A DNA stretch of 64,000 nucleotides from Flavobacterium sp. J27 (GTDB lineage Bacteria > Bacteroidota > Bacteroidia > Flavobacteriales > Flavobacteriaceae): positions 62,001 through 126,000 of the forward strand of contig NZ_PJQW01000002.1 in assembly GCF_004303025.1 (NCBI RefSeq), given 5' to 3'. The translations under genes were made by a program, and so were the position numbers. Every line of letters begins with the position of its first letter. Positions within the stretch are counted from its first letter, which is position 1. The notes under the pieces are model-generated. The model saw only the letters and a program-made list of their open reading frames with translations, made no database searches and had not been told where the DNA came from. Below, one piece after another: positions 26,081 to 36,161 of this stretch.

Positions 26081-27958
26081 ATGGAAGAAAAAAAGTTTGA
26101 TTTTAAATCAATTATTGGATTTGTATTAATTTCTGGTATTTTAATGTGGATGATGTATTCAAATCAACCCACACCTGAAGAATTAAAAGAAAAAGAAAAA
26201 CAAGAACAGGCTAAAAAAGAGCAAGAAGAAAAGCAAGATGTAGTGGCATCACCAGCAACTGCTAGTATCGAATCAGATTCTATTTCTAAAGAGAAAGCAA
26301 AAGCGGCTTTAGGAACTTTCGCGTATTCAGCTACTTTACCTTCAGCTAAAGAAGAAGTTACAGAAATAAAAAATGATGTTCTTTCTTTAAAAATAGCAAG
26401 TAAAGGAGGTTACATTGTTGATGCAACTGTTTTAGGTTACGACAAATTTCAAAAAAAATCCAATCAACCTGTAAAAATCATCAAAGATAACAATGCTAAA
26501 TTTGACTTAGCTTTAAATACAACAGATAACAGATTGTTGCATACTTCCGATTTATTTTTTGAACCAAAAGTTTCTAAAGAAGGGGATAATCAAGTAGTAA
26601 CCATGCAGTTAAAAGCAGGGCCAACACAATTTTTAGAGTATCGTTATGTATTGAAACCAGGTGAGTATATGTTGGATTTTTCTATACGTTCACAAGGTTT
26701 AGAAAATGTGATCAATACCACTAAACCAGTTGATTTAGAATGGCAATTGAAAACTTATCGTAATGAGAAAAGTATCTCTTATGAGAATAGATATACAGAA
26801 TTAGTTTTTGAATATGAAGGAGGAAAAGACGATTATTTAAATGCGGCTAGAGATTCTGAAGATACTGCTGAAGAAGTAACCTATATCGCTTTCAAACAGC
26901 ATATGTTTACTTCAGTCTTATTAACAGATACTCCTTTTAAATCAGCTAAATTTGTTTCTGACAATTTGGTTGATGATGAAGAGAAAGATACCATTTTCAC
27001 TAAAAATTTTATCGCTCAAGTACCTTTGGAAGTTAAAAATGGTACGATTAATTATAATATGAATTGGTATTACGGACCTGCTAAATATCAGATTTTAAAT
27101 GATTATGATAGAAATTTAGATGAAATTATGCCACTTGGTTGGGGAATTTTTGGTTGGATTAACCGCTATATTTTTATTCCTGTATTTGGATTCATCTCAA
27201 GTATAGGTATAGGATATGGTTTTGCCATTATTATATTTACTATCTTGGTAAGATTAGTTATGTCTCCAGTAACTTATAAATCATATGTTTCTCAAGCTAA
27301 AATGAAAGTACTTCGCCCAGAAATTGCGGAATTAAACGAAAAGTACAAAGATAATGCAATGAAGAAACAACAAGAAACGATGAAGCTGTATTCAAAAGCA
27401 GGAGTAAATCCTATGGCAGGATGTTTACCCGCTTTAATGCAAATGCCTGTTTTTTACGCTTTATTTCAATTCTTTCCATCGATGTTCGACTTAAGACAGA
27501 AAAGTTTCCTCTGGGCAAATGATTTGTCATCGTATGATAGTATCTATGAGTTGCCTTTCCGTATTCCTTTATATGGAAGTCACGTGAGTTTATTCCCAAT
27601 TTTGGCATCTATTGCGATTTTCTTTTATATGAGAATGACAACAGGTGATCAACAAATGAGCGCACCTACACAAGAAGGTATGCCAGATATGAGTAAAATA
27701 ATGAAGATTATGATTTATATTTCTCCGTTAATGATGTTATTCTTCTTTAATAATTACGCGTCTGGTTTATCATTATATTATTTTATCTCTAACTTAATTA
27801 CTATTGGAATTATGTTAGTAATTAAAAATTATATTGTAAAAGAGGACAAGATTCACGCTCAAATACAAGAAAATAAATCAAAACCCAAAACAGAAAGTAA
27901 GTTCCAAAGAAAAATGAGGGAAATGATGGAACAAGCAGAAGCACAAAAGAAAAAATAA
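26081..27958 (+). CDS. yidC: Membrane protein insertase YidC
   Basis: 625 residues. YidC inserts and folds inner-membrane proteins, with or without SecYEG. It has an N-terminal helix (about 8-24), a charged linker rich in Lys and Glu, a large periplasmic beta-domain (about 90-340), and a C-terminal 60K insertase domain with five membrane helices, including IIIFTILVRLVMSPVTYKSY with the conserved Arg in the groove helix and NPMAGCLPALMQMPVFYALF. The basic tail (KPKTESKFQRKMREMM) fits ribosome binding. Confidence 0.96.
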   Translation: MEEKKFDFKSIIGFVLISGILMWMMYSNQPTPEELKEKEKQEQAKKEQEEKQDVVASPATASIESDSISKEKAKAALGTFAYSATLPSAKEEVTEIKNDVLSLKIASKGGYIVDATVLGYDKFQKKSNQPVKIIKDNNAKFDLALNTTDNRLLHTSDLFFEPKVSKEGDNQVVTMQLKAGPTQFLEYRYVLKPGEYMLDFSIRSQGLENVINTTKPVDLEWQLKTYRNEKSISYENRYTELVFEYEGGKDDYLNAARDSEDTAEEVTYIAFKQHMFTSVLLTDTPFKSAKFVSDNLVDDEEKDTIFTKNFIAQVPLEVKNGTINYNMNWYYGPAKYQILNDYDRNLDEIMPLGWGIFGWINRYIFIPVFGFISSIGIGYGFAIIIFTILVRLVMSPVTYKSYVSQAKMKVLRPEIAELNEKYKDNAMKKQQETMKLYSKAGVNPMAGCLPALMQMPVFYALFQFFPSMFDLRQKSFLWANDLSSYDSIYELPFRIPLYGSHVSLFPILASIAIFFYMRMTTGDQQMSAPTQEGMPDMSKIMKIMIYISPLMMLFFFNNYASGLSLYYFISNLITIGIMLVIKNYIVKEDKIHAQIQENKSKPKTESKFQRKMREMMEQAEAQKKK

Positions 27959-27979
27959 TTGAATACTATTTTTATATAC

Positions 27980-28010
27980 ATCCCTATTTTGCTAAATAGG
28001 GATTTTTTTT
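27980..28010 (+). terminator. Intrinsic terminator of yidC
   Basis: Inverted repeat ATCCCTATTT/AAATAGGGAT with T run. Confidence 0.85.
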
Positions 28011-28120
28011 AAACAATAATTTAGAAATTGTTATAAAATAAAGTATAATTTTAAAGTAAATAGATAGCTAATATCTTTAAAAAAGATTATAAAAAGCTTA
28101 AAAAAAACAGTTAATACAAC

Positions 28121-28921
28121 ATGAAAACTTTAATCATCGGTTATGGAAATATGGGACAAACATATGCTAATAGCTTTGTAAGTTCTCGATTTATCTCAGC
28201 TACAGATATAAACATCTTACATCGAAGTAATGTAAGTAACAAAAATAAATTCTCTATTTCAGAATCAAATTTTTATACGCAACCAGAAACTAAATTATTC
28301 GATGTAGATATTATTATACTAGCTGTTAAGCCTCAGGATTTTGACACTTTGGCACAACAAATACAATTGTTTGTACATAACGAACATCTTATTTTATCTG
28401 TTATGGCAGGAATACCTATGCAAGTTATTCAGGATAAACTAGGTTGTGAAAAAGTTATCCGTTCCATGCCAAATATTCCTACTCAAATAGGCTTAGGAAT
28501 GACTGTTTTTTGTGCCTCTCCAAAGGTTGATCGCAAAGAATTATTTATTATTCAGAATTTGATAAATACTACAGGGAAATCAATTTATATTGAAAAAGAA
28601 ACGATGCTGAATGCTACTACAGCCGTTTCCGGTAGTGGACCTGCTTATGTGTTCTATTTTATGAATGCAATGATTGAAGCGGCAATAGATTTAGGATTTT
28701 CAAAATCTGAGGCTGAATTTTTGGTAAACCAAACCTTTATTGGAGCCGTACAATTGCAAAACCGAAGCGATTTATCTCATCAAGAATGGATCGAAAAAGT
28801 GGCCTCTAAAAAAGGAACTACCGAAGCTGCATTATTACTTTTTAAAGAGCATTATGTTTTGGATTCTATAAAAAAAGGAATTTTTGCGGCTAATAATAGA
28901 GCAGAAGAATTAGGGAAATAA
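28121..28921 (+). CDS. proC: Pyrroline-5-carboxylate reductase
   Basis: 266 residues. The last enzyme of proline synthesis. The N-terminal Rossmann motif IIGYGNMGQTYAN binds NAD(P)H, ILAVKPQDFD follows, and the C-terminal dimerisation domain has the signature TAVSGSGPAYVFYFMNAMIE together with SKKGTTEAAL. Single gene with a terminator that starts at its stop codon. Confidence 0.95.
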   Translation: MKTLIIGYGNMGQTYANSFVSSRFISATDINILHRSNVSNKNKFSISESNFYTQPETKLFDVDIIILAVKPQDFDTLAQQIQLFVHNEHLILSVMAGIPMQVIQDKLGCEKVIRSMPNIPTQIGLGMTVFCASPKVDRKELFIIQNLINTTGKSIYIEKETMLNATTAVSGSGPAYVFYFMNAMIEAAIDLGFSKSEAEFLVNQTFIGAVQLQNRSDLSHQEWIEKVASKKGTTEAALLLFKEHYVLDSIKKGIFAANNRAEELGK

Positions 28922-28957
28922 AAAATCCCTACTAATAATTCATTAATAGGGATTTTT
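28921..28957. terminator. Terminator between convergent proC and fasciclin genes
   Basis: Inverted repeat AAAAATCCCTA/TAGGGATTTTT, with the first A belonging to the proC stop codon. Confidence 0.8.
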
Positions 28958-28983
28958 GTAAGAAATTCAGATAGTTTTTGAAT

Positions 28984-29976
28984 TTATAATGTTGGTTGTA
29001 AAACCTTATCTACAGCATGTATCATTCCATTAGCACATTGAACATCAGTTATTATTATATTAGCTTGTGTGGTCGATTGATCTGTTATTTTTGGTGTAGC
29101 AGGTGCAGATAAATCAATAGTTATATTTTGTTCTGGATTAGTTATCATTGGTATAACTTGAGCATCAGTTAATGCCGATGATTCTACATTACCAGCAGCA
29201 GTAACATGGTACTGAAGTACAGTAGAAACTTGTTCTGGAGTTGCATTTTCAGCAAAACCACCAGAGCCAACAGCAACCGCAAACGCATCATTCGTTGGCG
29301 CAAATACAGTTAAAGGATTTGTGTTTGTAGTTAAGGCTGTAGCTATTGCACTTTGATCACCAAAACCGTTTCCATTCGTGTCTGTACTTGTTACTACGGT
29401 TACTAATGTAGAAAAATTTGGATTTGCCATGGCATGATCTACAATCGTTGCTAAACCAAGTACTGCATCTACCTGATGAATAACACCATTTGTTGCTAGA
29501 ATATCTGTAGCAGTTACACTAGCAACTCCATTAATTATCACACCATTTTCAGTATTAATAAATAAGCTGAGTGTATTGGTAGATGAGGCAGAACCTTTAC
29601 CTAACGATTTTACATATCCTGTGGAAAGATTTGATGATAAATTTGTTCCCATAAGCACATGATTCAATAAGATTTCTTTTAAAACAGGTACTGGTACATC
29701 ATCTAAAGAAGTGTAATTGTTAGCTGTTAAAAATGCACTAAATGCATCATTAGTAGGAGCAAAAACTGTAAAAGGACCATTTTGGTCTAATGTTTGTACT
29801 AATCCTGCTTTATCTAATGCAGCAACTAAATTGGTAAATTGTGGTGATCTAGATGCAACTGCAGCAATACTATTGTTTACTGGGGTTACCACAGTATCAT
29901 CATCTGTACATGAAAACATCGTTAGAAATGTTGTCGCGATTAAAGTTAATTTGATTAATTTTGCAAAGTTTTTCAT
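28984..29976 (-). CDS. Fasciclin (FAS1) domain lipoprotein
   Basis: 330 residues. A lipoprotein signal ending TFLTMFSC puts the lipid Cys at about 23. Two FAS1 domains follow (about 37-175 and 180-330), each with the H1 motif GPFTVFAPTNDAFSAF or PLTVFAPTNDAFAVAV and the H2 motif NGVIHQVDAVL or NGMIHAVDKVL. FAS1 domains mediate adhesion and polymer binding at the cell surface. Promoter box at 30000-30007. Confidence 0.93.
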   Translation of the reverse strand: MKNFAKLIKLTLIATTFLTMFSCTDDDTVVTPVNNSIAAVASRSPQFTNLVAALDKAGLVQTLDQNGPFTVFAPTNDAFSAFLTANNYTSLDDVPVPVLKEILLNHVLMGTNLSSNLSTGYVKSLGKGSASSTNTLSLFINTENGVIINGVASVTATDILATNGVIHQVDAVLGLATIVDHAMANPNFSTLVTVVTSTDTNGNGFGDQSAIATALTTNTNPLTVFAPTNDAFAVAVGSGGFAENATPEQVSTVLQYHVTAAGNVESSALTDAQVIPMITNPEQNITIDLSAPATPKITDQSTTQANIIITDVQCANGMIHAVDKVLQPTL

Positions 29977-29999
29977 AGCTTTTTGTTTTATTGTTTAAA

Positions 30000-30007
30000 C
30001 AAATTTA
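30000..30007 (-). promoter_or_regulatory. TAnnTTTG promoter box of the fasciclin gene
   Basis: The minus strand reads TAAATTTG, 23 bases before the ATG at 29976. Confidence 0.65.
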
Positions 30008-30117
30008 AAAAACTTTAAACAAAATAAAATAGATAAGACAATAAAAATGAAAAATTTAACGTTCAGTTAAAAACTGTTCAACCAATTGATTATAAAAATA
30101 ATACTTATATATTTTAA

Positions 30118-30885
30118 ATGAGAGTGATGAAATTATATACTGTTTTACTTTTTTCCTTATTGCTTTGTTTTGATGCTCATTCACAAGAACAAACGAATCA
30201 AATGGATGCCAATGGTAAAAGGCATGGTGTTTGGAAAGGAGTTCACAAAGAATCTAAAAGACCGCGTTATGAGGGTAAATTTAATCATGGCAAAGAAACA
30301 GGTATTTTTAAATACTTTGACGACACTAAAGCGGGTACGGTTATAGCTACTAGAGATTTTTCTAAAGGAGATGGGTCTTGTTATGCTATTTTTTATCATC
30401 AAAATGGTAAAAAAGTAAGCGAAGGGTTATTAGTTGATAAATTGCCGCAAGGAGAATGGAAATATTATCATTTTGATAGCGACCAATTATTATCTGTAGA
30501 AAATTATAAACAAGGAAAATTAAACGGAATAAGAAAGGTTTTTTACCAAGATGGTTCGCTTGCAGAACATGCCAATTATGTGAATGGTAAATTAGATGGT
30601 GTATATAAAAAATATGCTGAAAATGAAACGATACTTGAAGAAGTAAGTTATAAAGATGGTAAATTGCATGGTACTGCATTATATTATGATGGTAAAGGGA
30701 ATTTAAATGTAAAGGGACAATATAAAAACGATCGCAAATGGGGTTATTGGGAAACTTATGAAAACGGTAAGTTAATTTCAAAAGAGAAAATTTCAAAGGA
30801 AACCAGAAAAACATTTCACTTAGAAAAAAATAAAGAAGGTAAAATGGCACCAACAGAATTAAAGCCAAAAAATAAAATTGAATAA
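30118..30885 (+). CDS. Secreted MORN-type repeat protein (YwqK-like)
   Basis: 255 residues with a signal peptide ([18 protein letters not shown]). The rest is a row of about eight repeats of roughly 22 residues in the style [17 protein letters not shown], the MORN/YwqK pattern. Proteins of this type are often annotated as antitoxins of the YwqK family, but no toxin gene is next to it and the signal peptide argues for an exported role. The mnmA ATG follows one base after the stop. Confidence 0.8.
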   Translation: MRVMKLYTVLLFSLLLCFDAHSQEQTNQMDANGKRHGVWKGVHKESKRPRYEGKFNHGKETGIFKYFDDTKAGTVIATRDFSKGDGSCYAIFYHQNGKKVSEGLLVDKLPQGEWKYYHFDSDQLLSVENYKQGKLNGIRKVFYQDGSLAEHANYVNGKLDGVYKKYAENETILEEVSYKDGKLHGTALYYDGKGNLNVKGQYKNDRKWGYWETYENGKLISKEKISKETRKTFHLEKNKEGKMAPTELKPKNKIE

Positions 30886-30886
30886 A

Positions 30887-32074
30887 ATGAAAAGAGTAGT
30901 AGTAGGGTTATCTGGTGGAGTAGACTCTAGTGTGGCCGCTTATTTACTGCAAGAGCAAGGATATGAAGTAATTGGCCTTTTTATGAAAAATTGGCATGAT
31001 GATTCTGTAACAATATCTAATGAATGTCCTTGGTTAGAAGATAGTAACGACGCACTTTTAGTTGCTGAAAAATTAGGAATTCCTTTTCAAACAGTTGACT
31101 TATCTGAACAATATAAAGAGAAGATTGTAGATTATATGTTCAAAGAATATGAACATGGAAGAACTCCCAATCCAGATGTTTTATGTAATCGGGAAATAAA
31201 GTTTGATGTTTTTATGAAAATAGCACTATCATTAGGTGCTGATTATGTAGCTACAGGACATTATTGTAGAAAAGGAACTATTGAAAATGAAGGTAAGAAA
31301 ATATATCAATTGCTAGCAGGTAAAGATGCAAACAAAGACCAATCTTATTTTTTGTGTCAGTTGTCTCAAGAACAGTTAGCAAAAGCATTATTTCCAATTG
31401 GAGAATTAACCAAACCACAAGTTAGAGAAATAGCTGCCAAGTTAGATTTAATCACAGCAGAAAAAAAAGATTCTCAAGGACTTTGTTTTATTGGGAAAGT
31501 ACGTTTGCCCGAATTTTTGCAACAACAATTACAACCCAAAGAAGGTATTATTATTGAAGTTCCCGAAGAGGCAGCTATTTTTAATCAAGAGATTCCAACA
31601 TTTAATTCAGAAGAAGAATTTTTTGCTTACGAATCAAGAAATAGAGATTATTCTAACGAAATAGGAAAAGCTGTTGGAAAACATCAGGGAGCTCATTATT
31701 TTACCAAAGGGCAAAGAAAAGGATTAAATGTAGGAGGAACCAAAGAAGGATTGTATGTCATTGAAACCGATGTAGAAAAAAATATTATCTACACTGGTCA
31801 AGGAGCAAATCATCCAGGATTATTTAAAAAAGCACTATTTATAAAAAATGAAGAAGTTCATTGGATACGAGAAGATCTAGCTTTGTTCCCTCATCAAACC
31901 ATGGAAGTAATGGCACGTATTCGCTATCGTCAACCTTTACAAAAGGCGATTTTGCATCAATTTGAAAATGGAATGTATGTTGTATTTGATGAACCTCAAT
32001 CTGCTATTACAGAAGGGCAGTTTGTAGCTTGGCATCAAGATGATGAAGTATTAGGTAGTGGAGTAATTTCTTAA
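30887..32074 (+). CDS. mnmA: tRNA-specific 2-thiouridylase MnmA
   Basis: 395 residues from the ATG at 30887. MnmA thiolates U34 of the tRNAs for Lys, Glu and Gln. The PP-loop [15 protein letters not shown], the first catalytic Cys in [12 protein letters not shown], the ATGHYCR motif and the second Cys in [11 protein letters not shown] are all in place, and the C-terminal beta-barrel is complete. There is an extra stretch (about 215-265) between the catalytic and tRNA-binding parts. Confidence 0.96.
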   Translation: MKRVVVGLSGGVDSSVAAYLLQEQGYEVIGLFMKNWHDDSVTISNECPWLEDSNDALLVAEKLGIPFQTVDLSEQYKEKIVDYMFKEYEHGRTPNPDVLCNREIKFDVFMKIALSLGADYVATGHYCRKGTIENEGKKIYQLLAGKDANKDQSYFLCQLSQEQLAKALFPIGELTKPQVREIAAKLDLITAEKKDSQGLCFIGKVRLPEFLQQQLQPKEGIIIEVPEEAAIFNQEIPTFNSEEEFFAYESRNRDYSNEIGKAVGKHQGAHYFTKGQRKGLNVGGTKEGLYVIETDVEKNIIYTGQGANHPGLFKKALFIKNEEVHWIREDLALFPHQTMEVMARIRYRQPLQKAILHQFENGMYVVFDEPQSAITEGQFVAWHQDDEVLGSGVIS

Positions 32075-32080
32075 TTTTTT

Positions 32081-33022
32081 ATGGAAAACATATTTTTTAT
32101 TATTGCAGGATTAGTTTTGTTAGTTTTAGGAGGGGATTGGTTATTAAAATCTTCAGTAGGATTATCCTATCGATTAAATATCTCAAAAATTATTGTAGGC
32201 TTAACAGTTGTCTCCTTTGCTACATCGGCACCCGAAATGATAGTGAGTGTTAAAGCTGCAATGAATGGCTTTCCAGACATCGCATTAGGAAATGTTATTG
32301 GTTCAAATATTGGTAATATTGGGCTAGTATTAGGTGTTGTTTTGCTAATAAACGCAATACAAGTAGATCGAAGTTTTTATATTACAGATTGGCCCACTAA
32401 AATGATAGCTTCTCTTCTATTATTCATTTTTTTGATTCTAGACGGAGGACTAACAAGAGTAGACGGTTTCTTATTTATGGCATTATTGGTCATTTTTTTA
32501 ATTATATTAATTAGAAATAACCAAAAAGTGCAAATCGATATTGAAGACACTGCAAAAGAGAAACCAATGCCTTATTTTAAAATTTTAGGATTTTTAGTGG
32601 TTGGAGGTGTCGCTTTGTGGGGCGGTTCAGAATTATTAGTAGAGGGAGCGGTTAGTTTGGCGACAAATTTAGGGGTGAGTAAAAGAGTAATTGCTATTAC
32701 CGTTGTATCTATTGGGACAAGTATTCCAGAATTAGCCTCTTCTATTATTGCAGCCATTAAGAAAGAAAACGACATATCCATTGGTAACATTATTGGTTCA
32801 AATATTTTTAATATTTTGAGTGTTTTAGGAGTTACTGCTATAATTCATCCCATAGAAAAAGTAGATGTTCGTATTATTCATCAAGATATATATTGGATGT
32901 TAGGATTTGCTTTTATTTTGTTACCAATGGTAGTTTTACCCAAAAGAGGTAGTCTCAGTCTAAAAGAAGGAATTTTATTATTGTTTGCATATGGTGTTTT
33001 TTTATATTTCACTGTAATTTAA
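32081..33022 (+). CDS. Calcium/sodium antiporter (YrbG/CaxA type)
   Basis: 313 residues with ten or so membrane helices in two inverted halves. Each half has the alpha-repeat of Na/Ca exchangers: VVSFATSAPEMIVSVKAAMN with ALGNVIGSNIGNIGLVLG in the first, VVSIGTSIPELASSIIAAIK with SIGNIIGSNIFNILSVLG in the second. These hold the Glu residues that bind Ca2+. Inner membrane. It follows mnmA by six bases and may be co-transcribed. Confidence 0.95.
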   Translation: MENIFFIIAGLVLLVLGGDWLLKSSVGLSYRLNISKIIVGLTVVSFATSAPEMIVSVKAAMNGFPDIALGNVIGSNIGNIGLVLGVVLLINAIQVDRSFYITDWPTKMIASLLLFIFLILDGGLTRVDGFLFMALLVIFLIILIRNNQKVQIDIEDTAKEKPMPYFKILGFLVVGGVALWGGSELLVEGAVSLATNLGVSKRVIAITVVSIGTSIPELASSIIAAIKKENDISIGNIIGSNIFNILSVLGVTAIIHPIEKVDVRIIHQDIYWMLGFAFILLPMVVLPKRGSLSLKEGILLLFAYGVFLYFTVI

Positions 33023-33045
33023 ACCAGCTAAAGTTCAGAATTTCA

Positions 33046-33053
33046 TATATTTG
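33046..33053 (+). promoter_or_regulatory. TAnnTTTG promoter box of the S8 protease
   Basis: TATATTTG ends 18 bases before the ATG at 33072. It covers the in-frame TTG at 33051, which therefore is not the start. Confidence 0.7.
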
Positions 33054-33071
33054 GATACAAATATTTACAAT

Positions 33072-34685
33072 ATGAAAAAAATAGCTACTCTCTTATTATT
33101 TGTACTTTCATTTTCTTCTTTTGCTCAAGAAGAAGATGCATGGGTATATTTTGTAGACAAGCCAGACGAAGTTTATTATGCCAATAATCCATTAGAAATG
33201 CTAAGCCAGAGAGCCTTAGATAGAAGAACAACACAAAATATAGCTTTGGATTTAAAAGATATTCCTATTTCTCAAACTTATATGGCACAAGTTGAAGCTG
33301 CTACAGGAATAACTGTCATGGCGAAGTCAAAATGGTTGAATGCATTGCATATTAGAGGTTCACAAACGAATATACAAGCATTAACTGCCTTATCATTTGT
33401 AGACCATGTACAATTTGCAAATCATAGTTTGAATCCTACCAATAGAGGAGTTGCATATTCAACTTCTCATAGAAATAATGAAGCTTTTGAAATAATGGCT
33501 AATTATAACTATGGTAATTCGAGTAATCAAATTCAAATGTTAAACGGACATTTATTACATCAACAAGATTATACAGGTCAAGGCAAGGTTATTGCTGTTT
33601 TAGACGCTGGATTTCCGGGTGTGAATACAGCTTCTTCATTTCAAAGATTACGTGATAATAATTTAATTTTGGGAGGTTATAATTTTCCAGATAGAAGTTC
33701 TAATTTTTATACTAGAAATTCACATGGCACCAATGTACTTTCTACAATGGGTGGTTATGTTGATGGGCAATTAGTAGGGACAGCACCTGATGCTGGCTAT
33801 TATTTATTTATTACAGAAGATGTAAATTCTGAAAATCCTGTTGAAGAATCTTATTGGGTAGAAGCATTAGAAATGGCAGACAGTTTAGGTGTAGATGTGG
33901 TAAATTCTTCATTAGGATATGGTGAATATGATAATGCAAGTTATAGTTATTCTTATTCTCAACGCAATGGGCAAATAGGGTTTGCCTCTCGTGGTGCTGG
34001 TATCGCTCATTTAAAAGGTATTGTATGCGTGATAAGTGCAGGAAATGAAGGAAACACTTCAGAACCTCATATAGGTATACCTGCAGATGCGGATCATGTA
34101 TTGACAGTAGGTGCTGTGAACAGTTCAGAAGCTTATGCTAGTTTTAGTTCTATAGGACCTTCTTTTGACGGTAGAGTTAAACCAGATGTTTGCGCCAAAG
34201 GGCAAAGTGCTACTGTTAGTAGTACGACAGGAGCAATTACTACTTCTAATGGGACGTCTTTTTCAAGTCCAATTTTAGCTGGTATGGTAGCTACATTTTG
34301 GTCAGCTTTACCTAATTTAACCGCAGATGAAGTAATTCAATTTGTAAGAGAATCAGCAGATCAATATACTACTCCAGATATTTACAAAGGCTATGGTGTT
34401 CCCGATTTTCAATTGGCTCTTAACAATGTCTTAAGTACAGAATCTTTTGTAAAGCAAAGCCTTACTTTTTATCCAAATCCAGTAGGAAATTCATTATATA
34501 TTAAAGGAAATTATTTTGACAAAGGAGAGTTTAAATTATATAATGGTTTAGGGCAGAAAGTGTTACAAATTGTAGTTTTGCAAAATGATCAAAAAATATC
34601 TTTAGAAAGTCTAGCTCCAGGAATTTATGTCTATGATTTTTCTGCTAATAATACTAACTTGCAGGGCAAATTAATCAAGCAGTAA
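33072..34685 (+). CDS. Secreted S8 family serine peptidase with T9SS sorting domain
   Basis: 537 residues from the ATG at 33072 with a signal peptide ending FSSFAQ. The subtilase triad is complete: Asp in KVIAVLDAGFPGV, His in RNSHGTNVLSTMGG, Ser in GTSFSSPILAGM, and the oxyanion Asn in ISAGNEGN. A pro-region precedes the catalytic domain. The C terminus (about 465-537, LTFYPNPVGNSLYIKG, then LAPGIYVYDF) is a T9SS type A tail, so the protease is exported to the cell surface or medium. The stop overlaps the next ATG by one base. Confidence 0.94.
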   Translation: MKKIATLLLFVLSFSSFAQEEDAWVYFVDKPDEVYYANNPLEMLSQRALDRRTTQNIALDLKDIPISQTYMAQVEAATGITVMAKSKWLNALHIRGSQTNIQALTALSFVDHVQFANHSLNPTNRGVAYSTSHRNNEAFEIMANYNYGNSSNQIQMLNGHLLHQQDYTGQGKVIAVLDAGFPGVNTASSFQRLRDNNLILGGYNFPDRSSNFYTRNSHGTNVLSTMGGYVDGQLVGTAPDAGYYLFITEDVNSENPVEESYWVEALEMADSLGVDVVNSSLGYGEYDNASYSYSYSQRNGQIGFASRGAGIAHLKGIVCVISAGNEGNTSEPHIGIPADADHVLTVGAVNSSEAYASFSSIGPSFDGRVKPDVCAKGQSATVSSTTGAITTSNGTSFSSPILAGMVATFWSALPNLTADEVIQFVRESADQYTTPDIYKGYGVPDFQLALNNVLSTESFVKQSLTFYPNPVGNSLYIKGNYFDKGEFKLYNGLGQKVLQIVVLQNDQKISLESLAPGIYVYDFSANNTNLQGKLIKQ

Positions 34686-35629
34686 TGAATAGAATTACCC
34701 AACTTTTCAATATAAAATATCCAATTGTTCAAGGAGGAATGATTTGGAACAGTGGTTATAAATTAGCAAGTGCAGTTAGTAATGCTGGTGGTTTAGGCTT
34801 AATAGGAGCAGGTTCAATGTATCCTGATGTCTTAAGAGAGCATATACAAAAATGTAAAAAAGCTACCGATAAACCTTTTGGTGTAAATGTTCCTATGTTA
34901 TATCCTAATATAGAAGAAATTATGCAAATTATTGTTGAAGAAGAGGTTAAAATAGTTTTTACTTCTGCAGGAAATCCCAAAACATGGACATCTTTTTTAA
35001 AAGAGAATGGTATCACTGTTGTTCATGTTGTAAGTAGTTCAAAATTTGCTTTAAAAGCACAAGATGCTGGAGTTGATGCAGTGGTTGCTGAAGGTTTTGA
35101 AGCTGGAGGTCATAATGGAAGAGAGGAAACCACTACTTTAACTTTAATTCCTATGGTTAAACAACATTTACATATTCCTTTAATCGCTGCAGGTGGTATT
35201 GCAACAGGAAAAGGGATGTTAGCCGCTATGGTATTAGGTGCAGATGGTGTGCAAATGGGAAGTCGTTTTGCCGCTTCATTAGAATCAAGCGCTCATGATA
35301 ATTTTAAAACTACTATTATTAATACAAATGAAGGGGATACGGTATTGACATTGAAAGAATTAGCTCCCGTTAGACTCGTTAAAAATAAATTTTACAACGA
35401 TCTTCAAAAGTTATATACCCAATGTCCATCAGTAGAAGATTTAAAAACACTGTTAGGTAGAGCAAGAGCTAAAAGAGGTATGTTTGAAGGTGATTTAGAG
35501 GAAGGAGAACTAGAAATTGGTCAAATTGCAGGAGTAATTCATGATATTTTACCAGTTAAAGATATTATTGAAAGTGTTGTACAAGAATTTAATTTTGAAA
35601 AAGAAGCGATGCGTAATTTCGCTTTTTAA
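34685..35629 (+). CDS. Nitronate monooxygenase / enoyl-ACP reductase FabK-like flavoprotein
   Basis: 314 residues forming a flavin-binding TIM barrel of the 2-nitropropane dioxygenase family. Signatures are YPIVQGGMIWNSGYKLASAV at the N terminus, AEGFEAGGHNG, and the phosphate-binding IAAGGIATGKGMLAAMVLGADGVQMGSRF. The same fold covers nitronate monooxygenases and the enoyl-ACP reductase FabK; the sequence does not settle which. The start overlaps the protease stop (TAATG), so the two are translationally linked though functionally unrelated. Confidence 0.88.
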   Translation: MNRITQLFNIKYPIVQGGMIWNSGYKLASAVSNAGGLGLIGAGSMYPDVLREHIQKCKKATDKPFGVNVPMLYPNIEEIMQIIVEEEVKIVFTSAGNPKTWTSFLKENGITVVHVVSSSKFALKAQDAGVDAVVAEGFEAGGHNGREETTTLTLIPMVKQHLHIPLIAAGGIATGKGMLAAMVLGADGVQMGSRFAASLESSAHDNFKTTIINTNEGDTVLTLKELAPVRLVKNKFYNDLQKLYTQCPSVEDLKTLLGRARAKRGMFEGDLEEGELEIGQIAGVIHDILPVKDIIESVVQEFNFEKEAMRNFAF

Positions 35630-35716
35630 TAGGATAAGAATTTTTGATTATGGTACTTAAATTTATTAAAAAAATAGACAAAACGTTTCTCTATACTGTT
35701 AAAAACTTTTATACTA

Positions 35717-36127
35717 ATGAAATTCTTTAAAATTATTGCATTCATTACTTTGTTTTCTTTAAGTTATTCTTTTGGACAACAATTCAATTTTCAAACGACC
35801 TCTTTATCTGTATTACAGAAAGATAAAAAAGGAAATTGGGGAAAATGGAGTACTCCTGAAAAGGTAAAAGTTATCGTAAAATTAGATTATGATAAAAACA
35901 AAATTATTATTTATTCAAATGTTATTCAGTATTACTCTGTTGTAGAATATTTACAAAAAGAAATTACTAAAGTTGATGAAATCAATTCGTATTTATGTAA
36001 AAATATTGATGGCTATCCTTTTAAAATATCTTTTATAGTAAGAAAAGATTTAAAAAATAAAACCCAATTATATGTGTATGGTGAAGATTATATTTTCTGT
36101 TATGATATTGTAGAAATTGTAAAATAA
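35717..36127 (+). CDS. Hypothetical secreted protein
   Basis: 136 residues with a signal peptide (FKIIAFITLFSLSYSFG). The mature part is Lys-rich and beta-type (KVIVKLDYDKNKIIIYSN). Not recognised. It stands between the FMN enzyme and the PafA phosphatase on the same strand. Confidence 0.65.
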   Translation: MKFFKIIAFITLFSLSYSFGQQFNFQTTSLSVLQKDKKGNWGKWSTPEKVKVIVKLDYDKNKIIIYSNVIQYYSVVEYLQKEITKVDEINSYLCKNIDGYPFKISFIVRKDLKNKTQLYVYGEDYIFCYDIVEIVK

Positions 36128-36161
36128 TACCATTAAAACTTTCAAAATTTTAAAAATTACC

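Noticed and set aside
30386..30868. A 160-residue frame on the minus strand opposite the MORN-type gene
   Set aside because: It is the shadow of a repetitive coding gene; its translation is a meaningless Leu/Phe/His-rich string, and the sense gene has a signal peptide and repeats.
30118..30885. Antitoxin of a toxin-antitoxin pair
   Set aside because: The YwqK label is a family name only; the protein is exported and the neighbour is mnmA, not a toxin.
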